From: Ascoidea tarda (nom. inval.) | Taxonomy: Eukaryota > Ascomycota > Saccharomycetes > Ascoideales > Ascoideaceae | Reading direction: 5' to 3' | Length of the DNA: 37,863 bases | Assembly (NCBI GenBank): GCA_030560485.1 | Contig: JAKTTS010000093.1 | Location: 1-37,863 of the forward strand | Shown: positions 15,127 through 24,847 of the stretch, piece after piece | Layout: every line of letters starts with the position of its first letter | How positions within the stretch are numbered: the first letter of the stretch is position 1 | Made by a program: the position numbers and the translations under genes | The notes under the pieces: model-generated | Database searches by the model: none | What the model was told of the DNA's origin: nothing | The model's input: only the letters and a program-made list of their open reading frames with translations

Positions 15127-17163
15127 ATGGAGGAAATACACTTGATTATTCTTTTGCTATTGATTATTGTGGTCTCCTACGCCTACTCAAAGTATCTTGA
15201 AACCCAAATTGACATTGCTGAAATTGCCTTGAATAACCAGTCAAACATTTCCCAGACAAGATATCCCAATCAAACTGCAATCCATAGGTCAAATATAATC
15301 CCCTTTAATTATCCTCTAGTCACTGGTTTGTCCATTAAATACAACTCCTATCAAGTTAGAAATGGCAATGTTAGAGATGTTTGGCGCCTATTTATAGGAA
15401 AGCAACAAAAATCAGCGGATAGTAATCCACAAAATTTGAAATTTTTTGATAATAAATGCAATGTAATCAAAAGCTTTTCATTTCAAGAACTAAATGGGAT
15501 TTTTAAATTTGTTTTCAAAAGATTTAATGAACTTGTTAAATTTGACTCAATAGAATCTCTAGCGGAAAAATATAATCAATATAAATTCCAATTATTAGAG
15601 CAAGAACAAAAACAGGAAAACAATCCAGCTGGCAATAAAGAGGAAAATCAAAATCAAAATCAAACTCAACACGCAGATAAAATAAAAACAACTTTTACTG
15701 AGGATTATACTTTATTAAGAGTTGGATCGACATTACCAGTTTATTCATATCAGAATTTTTTAATTTCGATGGCATGCTTGTTAAATAATCTAACCATTCA
15801 TTTTTTCCACAATAAAAATAATTTATCTAAATACCGTTATTTAAACATTCACATCATATTTATAAAAGAGAATGAATTAAGCCTTGCTTTAAGATTTAAT
15901 TCAACTAAATTAATTGTTGTTACAGATTATTCCAAAAACGATTTATCTGAAAAATATTCAAGCCAAAATATTTATAAAATTAGTATTTTAACTTGGAATG
16001 AATTTTTCAAGGCCGATAATAATGACTCAAAACACAAGCCAAATAACCAAGCTGAAAATGTTGATTATAAACAATTTAATGACCCAACTTATGATTATAT
16101 TTACAATAATTATTACGATAAATTTATTCCAATAATGGAAACGGTTAATTTCAACACTTATTCATACTCTTTAACTACTTTGGTCTCAAATATTTCTTCA
16201 CAGTTGAATTCAATCCCTATTGAAAATTCTTGGAATGCTGATGATAGTTTAATAATATTCAATGAGGAATCCAACGTAAATAATTATTATATTAAATTAT
16301 TTTCTGCACTTTTAACTGGTGTTCCATCAATTAAAATTGTCGAGCCATTAAACAAGAGCAAAAAAAAATTAACCTTGTCACTAACATTAACATTGGATGG
16401 GTTTAATAGTGATAATAATGACTTATCTGAAAGAGAAAAGTTTTCAATTGGTGAAAAGATTTATGACTTAATTGGAAAGACACAACCAACAATCATGGTG
16501 ATTTCAACCAATTATTTGCATTATTTGTACAATAATATATTTATGAATAAAATTAATATTAACGATAATTCAAGTTTTGATAATAATAATAAGATTGTTT
16601 CAATTTTTAAGAAAAAAATTTTATTTAAAAGAAGTTATAAACTATTTTGTGAAAGAATTTTTACAAATCATTCGGAACTATCGAATTTTAAAAAATTAAG
16701 ATTGGTTTATAACGTTTCAACAACCAATACTAAAAATTGTAACTTAATTTCAACGGATAAATCATTGAATTTGAATATCATTTTAGGTTCAAGAATAGTT
16801 AGTGAGAGAAGCTTACAAGGAGTAATGGGAGCTATTTTTCAAACAAATTTATTTGATTATAGACTAATGAGCAAAAATGATAAGGTTAAAATTAACGATA
16901 TAAATTATAGAAGAAGAGGAATACCATCGCAGAATATAGAAACTAAATTAGTAGATTATAAGTTGTTAAATGACCAGTTTTTAGCAGAAGATAATTCGGG
17001 AGAGTTGTGTATAAGGGGATTTGGTATCGGCAGACCAATGGATAAAGAGGTATTAGAAAATGCAATAAAAGAGGGAGAAAGAGTTGGAGGAGACGGATGG
17101 ATGTCAACTGGATTAATCGGCAGTTGGAATAAAGATGGGTGTTTTTATGAAAAATTGTACTAA
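15127..17163 (+). CDS. Membrane-anchored degenerate adenylate-forming (acyl-CoA synthetase-like) protein
   Basis: The protein has 678 residues. An N-terminal hydrophobic helix (about residues 5-20, LIILLLLIIVVSYAYSKYL) is followed by a region with acyl-CoA synthetase features: YNSYQVRNGNVRDVWRLF near residue 75, SGELCIRG at about 624-631, and DGWMSTGLIGSWNKDGCF near the end. Active relatives have a Ser/Thr/Gly-rich ATP loop in the middle, and none is visible. Relatives read TGD at the ribose-binding site; here it is TGL (Leu663 for Asp). The chain ends directly after this motif, so the mobile C-terminal domain with its catalytic Lys is missing. An inactive scaffold or regulator is therefore more likely than an enzyme. 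The reading frame is long and clean, so it is not an obvious pseudogene. I cannot name a specific orthologue. Its stop lies 27 bases from the stop of CPR4 on the other strand. Confidence 0.72.
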   Translation: MEEIHLIILLLLIIVVSYAYSKYLETQIDIAEIALNNQSNISQTRYPNQTAIHRSNIIPFNYPLVTGLSIKYNSYQVRNGNVRDVWRLFIGKQQKSADSNPQNLKFFDNKCNVIKSFSFQELNGIFKFVFKRFNELVKFDSIESLAEKYNQYKFQLLEQEQKQENNPAGNKEENQNQNQTQHADKIKTTFTEDYTLLRVGSTLPVYSYQNFLISMACLLNNLTIHFFHNKNNLSKYRYLNIHIIFIKENELSLALRFNSTKLIVVTDYSKNDLSEKYSSQNIYKISILTWNEFFKADNNDSKHKPNNQAENVDYKQFNDPTYDYIYNNYYDKFIPIMETVNFNTYSYSLTTLVSNISSQLNSIPIENSWNADDSLIIFNEESNVNNYYIKLFSALLTGVPSIKIVEPLNKSKKKLTLSLTLTLDGFNSDNNDLSEREKFSIGEKIYDLIGKTQPTIMVISTNYLHYLYNNIFMNKININDNSSFDNNNKIVSIFKKKILFKRSYKLFCERIFTNHSELSNFKKLRLVYNVSTTNTKNCNLISTDKSLNLNIILGSRIVSERSLQGVMGAIFQTNLFDYRLMSKNDKVKINDINYRRRGIPSQNIETKLVDYKLLNDQFLAEDNSGELCIRGFGIGRPMDKEVLENAIKEGERVGGDGWMSTGLIGSWNKDGCFYEKLY

Positions 17164-17184
17164 ATTATTGTACTAAATTATTGT
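17151..17184 (+). repeat. Direct repeat at the convergent stop codons
   Basis: The unit ATTGTACTAAATT occurs twice in tandem. The first copy carries the TAA of the adenylate-forming-like gene, and the second fills the 27-base gap before the CPR4 stop. The two transcripts almost certainly overlap at their 3' ends. Confidence 0.75.
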
Positions 17185-17190
17185 AATGGA

Positions 17191-18000
17191 TTAATTGAAA
17201 TCCATCGATAAATCTCTTTTTAATTGTTTGACATAGTAAGCTTTTTTAAATTTTAGCATAATAAAGATTAAAACAACAAGAGTCAATGATAACATAAATA
17301 AGTAAGTAACTGAATAAGTTGAGCTATTCAACAGATCGTTGATTGATTCTTGATAAGCTTCAATGATATCTGGTGATAGATTTAGATTTTTGTGAGTAAC
17401 ATTAATGATTTTAATTGTGGTTAGAGGAAAATCATTTGAATTTGTTTCAATTTTTTGAATTTTATCCAAAATTCTAAAACTTTTCAAACCAATGACTTTT
17501 CCAAAGATGACATGATGGTCATTTAACCAATCAGTTTTAACAGTTGTTATGAAAAATTGAGAACCATTTGAATTTTTACCGGAGTTGGCGTATGCTATAT
17601 AACCGGGTTTTGTGAATTTGATTTGAAAATTTTCATCATTAAAGGTTGAAAAATTATTAAAAATTGAATGGCCACCGGAACCACCGTCGTTATTGTTTTG
17701 ATTCAAGTCAAAATTTCCAGCTTGGACCATGAAATCCTTTATGATTCTATGAAAAATGGTGTTGTTGTAACCAAAGCCATAAGTGCCTTTCGATAACTCT
17801 ACAAAATTTTCGACAGATTTGGGAACTACTGTGCCAAACAAACCCAAATGCAATCTGCCCAAGTAGTTATCGCCTTTATTGATATAAAACGTCACCTTAT
17901 CAGTGATTGGGGGATCAAGGTCATTGTCCTGAAAAACGATGGCCGAATATAAAGAACAAGCTAGATTCAAGAAGAGTACCAAGTATGCTGTGAGTCTCAT
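17191..18000 (-). CDS. CPR4: Membrane-anchored secretory-pathway cyclophilin (Cpr4/Cpr8-like)
   Basis: This peptidyl-prolyl isomerase has 269 residues. A signal peptide covers about residues 1-20 (MRLTAYLVLFLNLACSLYSA), and the cyclophilin domain about 34-205. A transmembrane helix at about 231-250 is followed by a basic cytosolic tail (KRDLSMDFN at the end). Active-site residues of cyclophilin A are kept: Arg85, Phe90 and Gln93 in FHRIIKDFMVQAGNF, then GSQFFIT, Trp158 and His163. Enzyme activity in the lumen of the secretory pathway is therefore expected. Single-anchor architecture matches yeast Cpr4 and its duplicate Cpr8; I use CPR4 as the family name and cannot separate the two. The gene lies tail-to-tail with the adenylate-forming-like gene. 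Confidence 0.88.
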   Translation of the reverse strand: MRLTAYLVLFLNLACSLYSAIVFQDNDLDPPITDKVTFYINKGDNYLGRLHLGLFGTVVPKSVENFVELSKGTYGFGYNNTIFHRIIKDFMVQAGNFDLNQNNNDGGSGGHSIFNNFSTFNDENFQIKFTKPGYIAYANSGKNSNGSQFFITTVKTDWLNDHHVIFGKVIGLKSFRILDKIQKIETNSNDFPLTTIKIINVTHKNLNLSPDIIEAYQESINDLLNSSTYSVTYLFMLSLTLVVLIFIMLKFKKAYYVKQLKRDLSMDFN

Positions 18001-18638
18001 TGTAGAGTTAAAAGGAGGAGAGCTGAGTGAGAAACAAGAAGAAAAAAACCGAGAAAGCAGATAAACCTAAGAGATCATAAGAGACTGGAAAAATAGGAAC
18101 AAACCCTTTTTTATATTACTTTAAAATAAAATTTCCACATCCGATAGGCAATTTCAGTACTGCAATTTTATGTTTTTATTTTTATTTGTTTTAGACCCGA
18201 CAACAAATTTTGGATATTCAGGAAGGGTTTATTCCGGCTTGGGGCATTTGTGGCTCTTCTGCAGGGTTTTTGTGCGGAACCGTAGTCTTCTGTGCGATAT
18301 GTTCCGTTTCTGCGAACGGGGCTCCTGCAGAAGGGAGCCAAAGCTGTTGCTTTTGGTGCCAAAGACGACGTTTTCGCAGAGAAAGGAGCAATACTGTATT
18401 AAAATACCATAATGAGTGTGTGGTGGTATGTGAGAGAAGAAGAAAAAGAAGAAAAAGAAGATAAAGAAAAAAAAGAAGAAAGAGGGAGAGAAAATGAGTA
18501 TAGAAAGTGGGAATCTAAGAATGAAAAACTGTCATATAATCGCGAGAAAATAGCGTAATATTACCATTGTACAAAAGTTATTGGGTGGGATTTGGCGAGC
18601 AGTCCTGTGGAAAAAATTGTTGAAAAGATTCTTATGAT
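18001..18638. promoter_or_regulatory. Upstream region of CPR4 and 3' region of ORM
   Basis: Both flanking genes run leftward, so this is the CPR4 promoter plus the ORM terminator. A GC-richer patch at about 18195-18385 has repeated CTGCAG and TTCTG motifs and a hairpin with arms GGCTCC and GGAGCC around an eight-base loop near 18325-18345. It is followed by a purine tract of GAAGAAAAA units (about 18432-18495). Small open frames on both strands in the patch have no recognisable product. Confidence 0.45.
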
Positions 18639-19211
18639 TCAATATTGAGTGATGAAGGGGATGGAGATTCTTAATCTATGGGTAAAGGGCAATTTGGGAA
18701 CAATTCCAATTAAACACAATATTCCATTTAAAGTAAAATAAGTCAAGCTGTATTTCGAGTAATGGGTACTGATCAAGAATAGAGCAAAAGGCACAAAAAA
18801 GAGAAATTTTTTGGCAGGAGTGTATTGGTCGCCGTTATCAATTTGTTCCCACATTGTGAGTTTATCGTAAGCACCAGAATTGAATTCGAATGGAGTGCCT
18901 TTAAAAGTGTGGAACATTATGTAGGAACCAGCGACATATGTTAGATTGGTTAATGTCCAGCTTAACTCTTTAGTTATTCCAGGAATGAAATCGTAGAAAA
19001 TCTTAAGGAAAATGATTATAACAATATGGATACACCAGGCACCTTTGCCATGTACCCAATTTGCATTCAAGTTTGGGAGGGAGTTTTGGTCAACTATTTC
19101 ATCTTCAGAGTCTGGCTTGACATAGGAGATAATGGACGAAGATCTTTCTCTTATTTTCATGTCTGATTTTGAGACTCTTGGGGAGAGAGAGGATTGAGTT
19201 GGGATAGTCAT
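18639..19211 (-). CDS. ORM2: Orm1/Orm2 (ORMDL) regulator of serine palmitoyltransferase
   Basis: ORMDL proteins bind and restrain serine palmitoyltransferase in the ER and so set the sphingolipid rate. The 190-residue protein has a cytosolic N-terminus with RERSSSIISYV at about residues 21-31. This matches the RRRSSSVISHV segment of yeast Orm2, which Ypk kinases phosphorylate to relieve inhibition. Next come LPNLNANWVHGKGAW, several membrane helices, and the family motifs FHTFKGTPFEFNSGAYDKLTMWEQID, YTPAKKFL and IGVVPKL-like IGIVPKLPFTHRLRISIP. Length is close to the yeast proteins (216-222). S. cerevisiae has two duplicates; the symbol here means the ORM family. It heads a leftward run with CPR4 below it and PEX19 above it. 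Confidence 0.95.
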   Translation of the reverse strand: MTIPTQSSLSPRVSKSDMKIRERSSSIISYVKPDSEDEIVDQNSLPNLNANWVHGKGAWCIHIVIIIFLKIFYDFIPGITKELSWTLTNLTYVAGSYIMFHTFKGTPFEFNSGAYDKLTMWEQIDNGDQYTPAKKFLFFVPFALFLISTHYSKYSLTYFTLNGILCLIGIVPKLPFTHRLRISIPFITQY

Positions 19212-19887
19212 TGTGGGATTGTTTCTTGCTATTTTTGCAGCTTGTGTCTGGGCTAGTGCTGTGGGATAATTCTGCTGTTTAATTGGTTATTGAAAGAAAA
19301 AAAACTGGAGGTTAAAAGTAAAAACAATGCGAGATCTAAAGATAAAAGCAAAGGAATTTCTAGGAGATAGATTGATATAAATACTAAATTCTAATTACAA
19401 AACAGCGTTGCTAATAATAAATGTTGTGGGAATTGCTCTGTAGCAGTAATATTCCAGTGGCAGCAGTATTCTAGCGTTGTGTTAGCGTTGTGTACTTGTG
19501 GTGCTAGTGGTCGAGTGCTAGTGTTGCAGTGCTTTAGTGTTTATCCAGTCTCTTCGTGGTGTCGTAGTCTAATTATTCTATAATGTTCTACTTGATTACT
19601 TGATTACTCAACCACCAACTTATTCAATTACACTGCTCTTCCCGCTCTGCTGGCTCTGCAATCCATCGCCGGCAATGAATGACAGCCGTCGTTGTTAGGG
19701 CATGATGTGCGGCCGACGGAGTCGTTTTCATGCGCATTGCCGCACAAGCTTGTTCCCGGACAGCCCAGCCGAACGCCCGCCAGCCGAACGCTCTCGCACG
19801 CGAACACCTGGACTCATCTCACCTACACATTATGCTTTGTGCACGATTCCACTGTTTCCTGTATTATTTGTTGCACTCCTCCCCATT
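19212..19887. promoter_or_regulatory. ORM promoter region with a GC-rich island
   Basis: Between the PEX19 stop and the ORM start lie 676 bases. The ORM-proximal half is AT-rich with repeated AGCGTTGTG and GTGCTAGTG units (about 19470-19530). The PEX19-proximal part (about 19640-19850) is GC-rich and contains a direct repeat CCAGCCGAACGC (19765-19776 and 19780-19791). Several overlapping open frames cross the island on the plus strand, but none resembles a known protein. Regulatory sequence is the simplest reading. Confidence 0.45.
19765..19791 (+). repeat. Direct repeat CCAGCCGAACGC in the ORM upstream island
   Basis: Two exact 12-base copies start 15 bases apart inside the GC-rich island upstream of ORM. 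They are candidate binding sites for one factor. Their function is not known. Confidence 0.6.
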
Positions 19888-21060
19888 TCAGGTCTGTGCA
19901 CAGTTATCGTCGTTGTTGTTCAAATCACCCAATGGGTTTCCAGAGGAGCCTGAGGATGGGTGGGGCCCCATAATATTTTCCAAGTCGCCCATCAACTCGT
20001 TTGGTGGCATCCCACTGTGCTGCATTTTCTCCAATCGATCGTTGATATAATCTCGATCGCCTGCGTTCTTGTCATCGTACGTCTTCGATTCGAATTTGCC
20101 AACAATCTCTTGGATTAGCGTGTTTTGCAGGTTGTATCTTTCGCTTTCTTCTTTACTGATATTTTGCGAATTTTCCGACAACCATTTGGGATATTTGATC
20201 GACAAATCCTTTATTGGCTCATATAAGATTTCCTTTGATGAAAGCTGATCTAACATGTCAACCAAAAATTTGCTCATATCGAAATCTCCACCACCTGCGT
20301 CGTTATTTAAGGCACTTCCAGGATCCAAATTCAATTGACCCATTAACTGATTAATGAGTTCGCCCATGTCATTGTTTTCATTTTCTTCTTTGATCTCTTG
20401 ATCTACTTTTTTGCCGCTTTCTTTTAATCTCGACATGGTTGAATTTATTATATTCTTAAAATCGTTTTTGTTTTTGTAACTTGGGATTTTGTTTTCTCCT
20501 TTATTTTGAGTATCATTATTGTTCGCTGTAGAAGAAGGAGCAGTGCGAGTAGTGGGAGTAGCAGGAGTTCTTGGAATATTATCATTCACTTTATTACCTG
20601 GCTTATTATTGTTAGAAGTATTCGTAGTTTTATCATCATCATCATCATCATTATCATTATCATTATCATTATCAACATTCATAACACTAGCAAATTGATT
20701 TATTAGCAATTCAAATTGTTTTTTCATATCTGGATTAGAATCAAAATCTTGTAACAAGTTGTCAAGGTTTGCATCGACATTGCCATTATCAAAATCAAAA
20801 CCAAAAGCATTGTTGTTTTTGTTCTTTAAATTACTAGGATTTGGATTATTTAAATTTGGATTTATACTATTATTTGGATTTGTGTTTACATTTGAGTTTA
20901 TATTTGTATTCGAAGTCGAATTGTTACTATTATTATTATTTATAGGTAAATTATTTGCAGGAGGTTTGGATAAAATTTCATCGGCAAAATCGTCTAGAAG
21001 ATCATCTAAATCAGAAAAATCATCATCGTCATTAAATGATGTCTTACTAGGGTTAGACAT
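19888..21060 (-). CDS. PEX19: Pex19, peroxisomal membrane protein receptor
   Basis: Pex19 is the cytosolic chaperone that brings peroxisomal membrane proteins to Pex3. The 390-residue protein starts with an acidic segment (FSDLDDLLDDFADEIL) of the kind that contacts Pex3. It continues through Asn-rich and acidic linkers, and ends in a helical client-binding domain with YEPIKDLSIKYPKWLSE, YNLQNTLIQEIVGKFE and a DYINDRLEKMQHSGMPPNELMGDL region. The last four residues are CAQT, a CaaX-type farnesylation box like the CKQQ of yeast Pex19. It diverges from UBC9, as YDL065C and YDL064W do in S. cerevisiae. The extra length over yeast (342) is in the low-complexity linkers. Confidence 0.95.
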   Translation of the reverse strand: MSNPSKTSFNDDDDFSDLDDLLDDFADEILSKPPANNLPINNNNSNNSTSNTNINSNVNTNPNNSINPNLNNPNPSNLKNKNNNAFGFDFDNGNVDANLDNLLQDFDSNPDMKKQFELLINQFASVMNVDNDNDNDNDDDDDDKTTNTSNNNKPGNKVNDNIPRTPATPTTRTAPSSTANNNDTQNKGENKIPSYKNKNDFKNIINSTMSRLKESGKKVDQEIKEENENNDMGELINQLMGQLNLDPGSALNNDAGGGDFDMSKFLVDMLDQLSSKEILYEPIKDLSIKYPKWLSENSQNISKEESERYNLQNTLIQEIVGKFESKTYDDKNAGDRDYINDRLEKMQHSGMPPNELMGDLENIMGPHPSSGSSGNPLGDLNNNDDNCAQT

Positions 21061-21602
21061 TTCAATTTGTTTTTTAATTTCAATATAATCTTTGCTAAAA
21101 TTTTTATTTTTATTCTAATATTCGATGAAAGGCTACCAATTTTATCTCAAAATCTAACTTGCTCCTTTTACCTTTTAGATCAACATTAGTCCCATTGTAG
21201 TGGGTGTATGAAATTATCTCCAAATATCTCCAAGTATCTCTAAGTATCTTTAAATATCGTTAAATATCTCCAAATGCTCTGCGGCTTTTCCGATCAGTGT
21301 TCGAAAACGCAAGCTTTATGTCCGTCCGTCCGTAATCTCATTAAACGCGAAAATTCATTTCTCAAGATACCACCACGTGATACTAATTTGTTATTTTCTG
21401 GTAGTTTTTATTTATTCTAATCTAATTTTAAATTCCGAAGGAATACTTTCTTTAATACTTCAGTGCATTTCTTTTGATTATCTGATAATAACTAATAATT
21501 AATAACTAATAACTAATAATAGCTAATAAGCAATAACATCCAATAGAACTCGATAATATTGAATTATATTTCATACATCACATATTATCCTGACAATTGA
21601 TA
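21061..21602. promoter_or_regulatory. Divergent promoter of PEX19 and UBC9
   Basis: This 542-base region is read outward into PEX19 and UBC9. It has a tandem decamer array carrying GATA-type cores at 21211-21275, a (TCCG)3 run near 21321-21332, and an ACTAATAAT-like repeat at about 21488-21530 close to UBC9. No extra gene was seen, and no clear oleate-response element was recognised for PEX19. Confidence 0.55.
21211..21275 (-). repeat. Tandem 10-base array with phased GATA cores
   Basis: Six imperfect copies of a ten-base unit close to CAAATATCTC run without gaps (21211, 21221, 21231, 21241, 21251, 21261). Each carries TATC, that is GATA on the minus strand, repeated at about one helical turn. 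Confidence 0.75.
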
Positions 21603-22342
21603 ATGAGTTCACTTTGTATAAACCGTCTACAAGAAGAAAGGTATGTTTAACTTGATTACTTAATAAATTATAATTTATGATCCAGGATTTTTCATTCATA
21701 ATTTATTGGTTTAAGATTTTTTATTTTTTATATTTTATTTTTCATTTTTGTCAATTTGTGATTTGATTAATTAATCATTAACCTTTATTTATATTTTATA
21801 GATTATAATTATACTAATTATTTTGGTTTCTATTCATATTTTTTTTTTTTTGGGTCTTTATTTTATTTTATATTATTTTGTTTTGTTTTGTTTTGTTTAA
21901 AATTAGAAAACAATGGCGTAAAGATCATCCTTTTGGTTTTTTTGCAAAACCCAACAAGAATTCAGATGGTTCATTAGATTTACAAAATTGGACAGCAGGT
22001 ATTCCAGGAAAACCAAACACTATATGGGCTAATGCAGTTTATCCATTAACGATTTCATTTCCTGATGACTATCCATCAAGACCTCCAAAGGTCAAGTTTC
22101 CCGGAGGATTTTATCACCCCAATATCTATCCCTCAGGAACCATTTGTCTCAGTATTTTAAATGAAGCACAAGACTGGAGACCTGCTATCACCTTGAAACA
22201 AATCGCATTGGGAGTTCAAGAATTACTAGACAGTCCAAACCCAGATTCTCCTGCCCAAGAACCAGCTTGGAGAGCATTTGGGAAAGACAGACCAACATAT
22301 GAAAAGAAAGTCAAGGAACAAGCTTTGAAATATGCTAAATAA
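21603..22342 (+). CDS. UBC9: Ubc9, SUMO-conjugating E2 enzyme (two exons)
   Basis: Ubc9 takes SUMO from the E1 and transfers it to target lysines. The gene has exon 1 at 21603-21640 and exon 2 at 21907-22342, giving 157 residues, exactly the length of yeast Ubc9. Exon 1 encodes [13 protein letters not shown] and its last codon is split by the intron. Exon 2 continues [15 protein letters not shown]. The catalytic Cys lies in [12 protein letters not shown], and HPN, PPKVKFP and the C-terminal [11 protein letters not shown] are intact. The start was set by joining the short first exon; exon 2 alone lacks the N-terminal helix that binds SUMO and E1. Yeast UBC9 also has an early intron. It is head-to-head with PEX19, as in S. 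cerevisiae. Confidence 0.97.
21641..21906 (+). other. UBC9 spliceosomal intron
   Basis: The 266-base intron starts GTATGT and ends TTAG. A TACTAAT branch sequence lies at 21812-21818, with a T-rich stretch up to the acceptor. Removing it joins an Arg codon split AG|A and restores the conserved EERKQWRKD. Confidence 0.95.
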
Positions 22343-22892
22343 AAAAAAAAAAGCTAAAAACAACAAAAAACAATCAAAAAAAATGTACAAAATATACAAT
22401 TGAACACTACATATAGTTTGGACCATATATTACTTATTTAATTTTGTTATTCCACTGAAAATACACTTAAATCAATAAATAGTATTGTTGCATCAACACT
22501 CAAAGGGAGGCAAGAGACCAACTCGAGTGCTTTGTTGAGCTGGGCTGTATAGCGTTGGGTGTTGTCTTTTGTAGTAAGCCACTGATTTATTTTCTAATAC
22601 TTCTTCCATACCTCCAATACCTCTCTTTCTCCTTCTCTTCCTCCTTCTTCTCCTTCCTCGTCGGCCTCGAGCGGTATCTGCGCCGCCCGCGCTTTGCGGT
22701 CGAAACCGCCCTCATTTAAAGAGCTCTTTCTCAGATTAAACGCTTTCTTCACCAATCCACAACCATCTACAACTATCCAGCCGGTGCTAAGCTCGCTATT
22801 GACAGGGTCCTCAGTTGCAAGAAACAACTCCTAAATACTCCTCCAGTTGTTCTGTTGTCTGCTTTTCTTCAGTGGTCCACGGGTCTGTCGCA
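22343..22892. promoter_or_regulatory. UBC9 3' region and VAC14 promoter
   Basis: This 550-base interval has an A-rich UBC9 3' UTR. A pyrimidine tract at about 22605-22660 (CTTCTCCTTC-like units) is followed by a short GC-rich patch (about 22657-22705). The frame of VAC14 stays open upstream to 22815 but begins with TTG, and similarity starts at the ATG at 22893. No gene was seen. Confidence 0.45.
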
Positions 22893-24795
22893 ATGGATAA
22901 GTTGACTGCCAAAACCCTATCTGATCGTTTGTATGATAAGCGAAAAGCTGCTGCTTTAGAGATCGAAAGAACTGTTAAACAACTAGTCAACCAAAACAAC
23001 CCCGAGAGCACTCAGAAAATTCATGCTATTATAGATCAACTATACAAGGAGTTTACTGGTGCAATCCACCAGCCAAACTTCAGAAATGGTGGTGTTATTG
23101 GTCTTGCTGGAGTCGCCATCGCTCTAGGCTCGTCTCATATCGCTGAATACTTGGATTTAATTATTCATCCAGTTTTGGCATGTTTTGGTGATCAGATTGC
23201 TCAGGTTAGATACTATGCCTGCGAAAGTTTGTATAATATTGCAAAGGTCGCCAAGGGCGAAATTCTAATCTATTTCAATGAAATTTTTGATGTTCTTTGC
23301 AGGCTCTCTGCTGACAATGAAAACAGTGTCAAAAATGGTATTGGCTTGGTCAATGGTTTGATCAAAGACATTGTTTCTGAGAGAGCAACAACATATATCT
23401 CTGTCTTACAAACTGACCCTCAAATCCAAGAACCAGACTTAATTCAAACAACTGTTGCAATTTCAACAGGTAGCATTGTTCAAATAAATCACAATCAGTC
23501 AAATTTGGCATTTTCTTTACCAAAGTTTATCCCCTTATTAATGGAAAGACTATACACCACCAATGGCTTCACTAGAACTTTTTTGGTAGACTGGATCTCT
23601 TTACTAGACTCAATTCCAAATTTGGAATTAATAAGTTATTTACCAGCTTTTCTTGGTGGCTTATTAACCTTTTTAAATGATACCCAAAAGTCAGTCAGAA
23701 ATCAAACAATTAGATGTCTTGACAACTTTTTACAGGAAATTAAACGAATAATCCAAATCAAAAAATTGGTAGCGAAAGAAAAAGAATTGAAATTCTTAAA
23801 ATTAGAAAAACAAAAAGAGCTTGAATTCAATCAATTCAAAAAACAAAAGGAGGCAATCAAAAACAGAAAAAACAACAAAAACAATAATAAAAATTTGAAA
23901 AATTTAAATAATATCAACAATATAAATAATTTAAGTAGTCTAAGTAATTTAAATAATTTGAATAACTCGAAAAATCCTTCTCTTTCTAAAAAATCATCAA
24001 ACCATTTAATCGAGCCTAATAACACCAATAGTAACAATGATTTGCCTATCGATAATAAATTTAATGAAAACATTCAAAGTGTTGATTCAAATTTAACTTT
24101 GGACAATAAACAACTAAAAGAATCCTCACCAAATTTAAATGAAATAGATGATACAATCATTCTAAATTCCAATGAAAATCCTAATGATACTCCAAAAATC
24201 AATACCAACAATAATACCATTAATGGTCCCAACAAAAAGATCAATGAAAAAAACGATAATAATGATATCAGTATTGATAACAATAATAGCAGTAGTAGCA
24301 GTAGTAGCACTACAAATAATAACATTAATAACAACAGCAATAATGAAATTAAAATTACCAATAAATTAAATGATGACGAAATTCAAACCGATATCGAAGA
24401 CGGAAATGAATCAGACGATGAAGAAGATTTTTTTGATGATGCAGACGAAGATTATGATGAATATTATAATGATCATGATATGAATGCTAATTCCGAATAT
24501 TTATCGGATACTGGTACTTATATCCCTGGTCAAGACGTTGATTTGAATTTTCCTAAAATTATAGCAATTCTAATTACTCATTTAGAATCAGACGATGAAA
24601 TCCAATTAGTCGTACTTAACTGGTTAGAAAATATATTGGATATATCTCCAATTAGTTTCTTACCGCTAATTTCCGATTTATTATCAATTTTATTAAAAAT
24701 TTTATCAATTAATTCAAATAGACAATTAAAGGATAAATCATTGATTTTTAATAAAAAATTAATGGATTTAATTTCATCAACTTTATCACTAGATG

Positions 24796-24847
<52 letters not shown>

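Noticed and set aside
19692-20050. Overlapping plus-strand open frames of 80-106 codons near the PEX19 3' end
   Set aside because: Several registers are open at once because of GC-rich composition. They overlap the well-supported C-terminus of PEX19 and have no homology.
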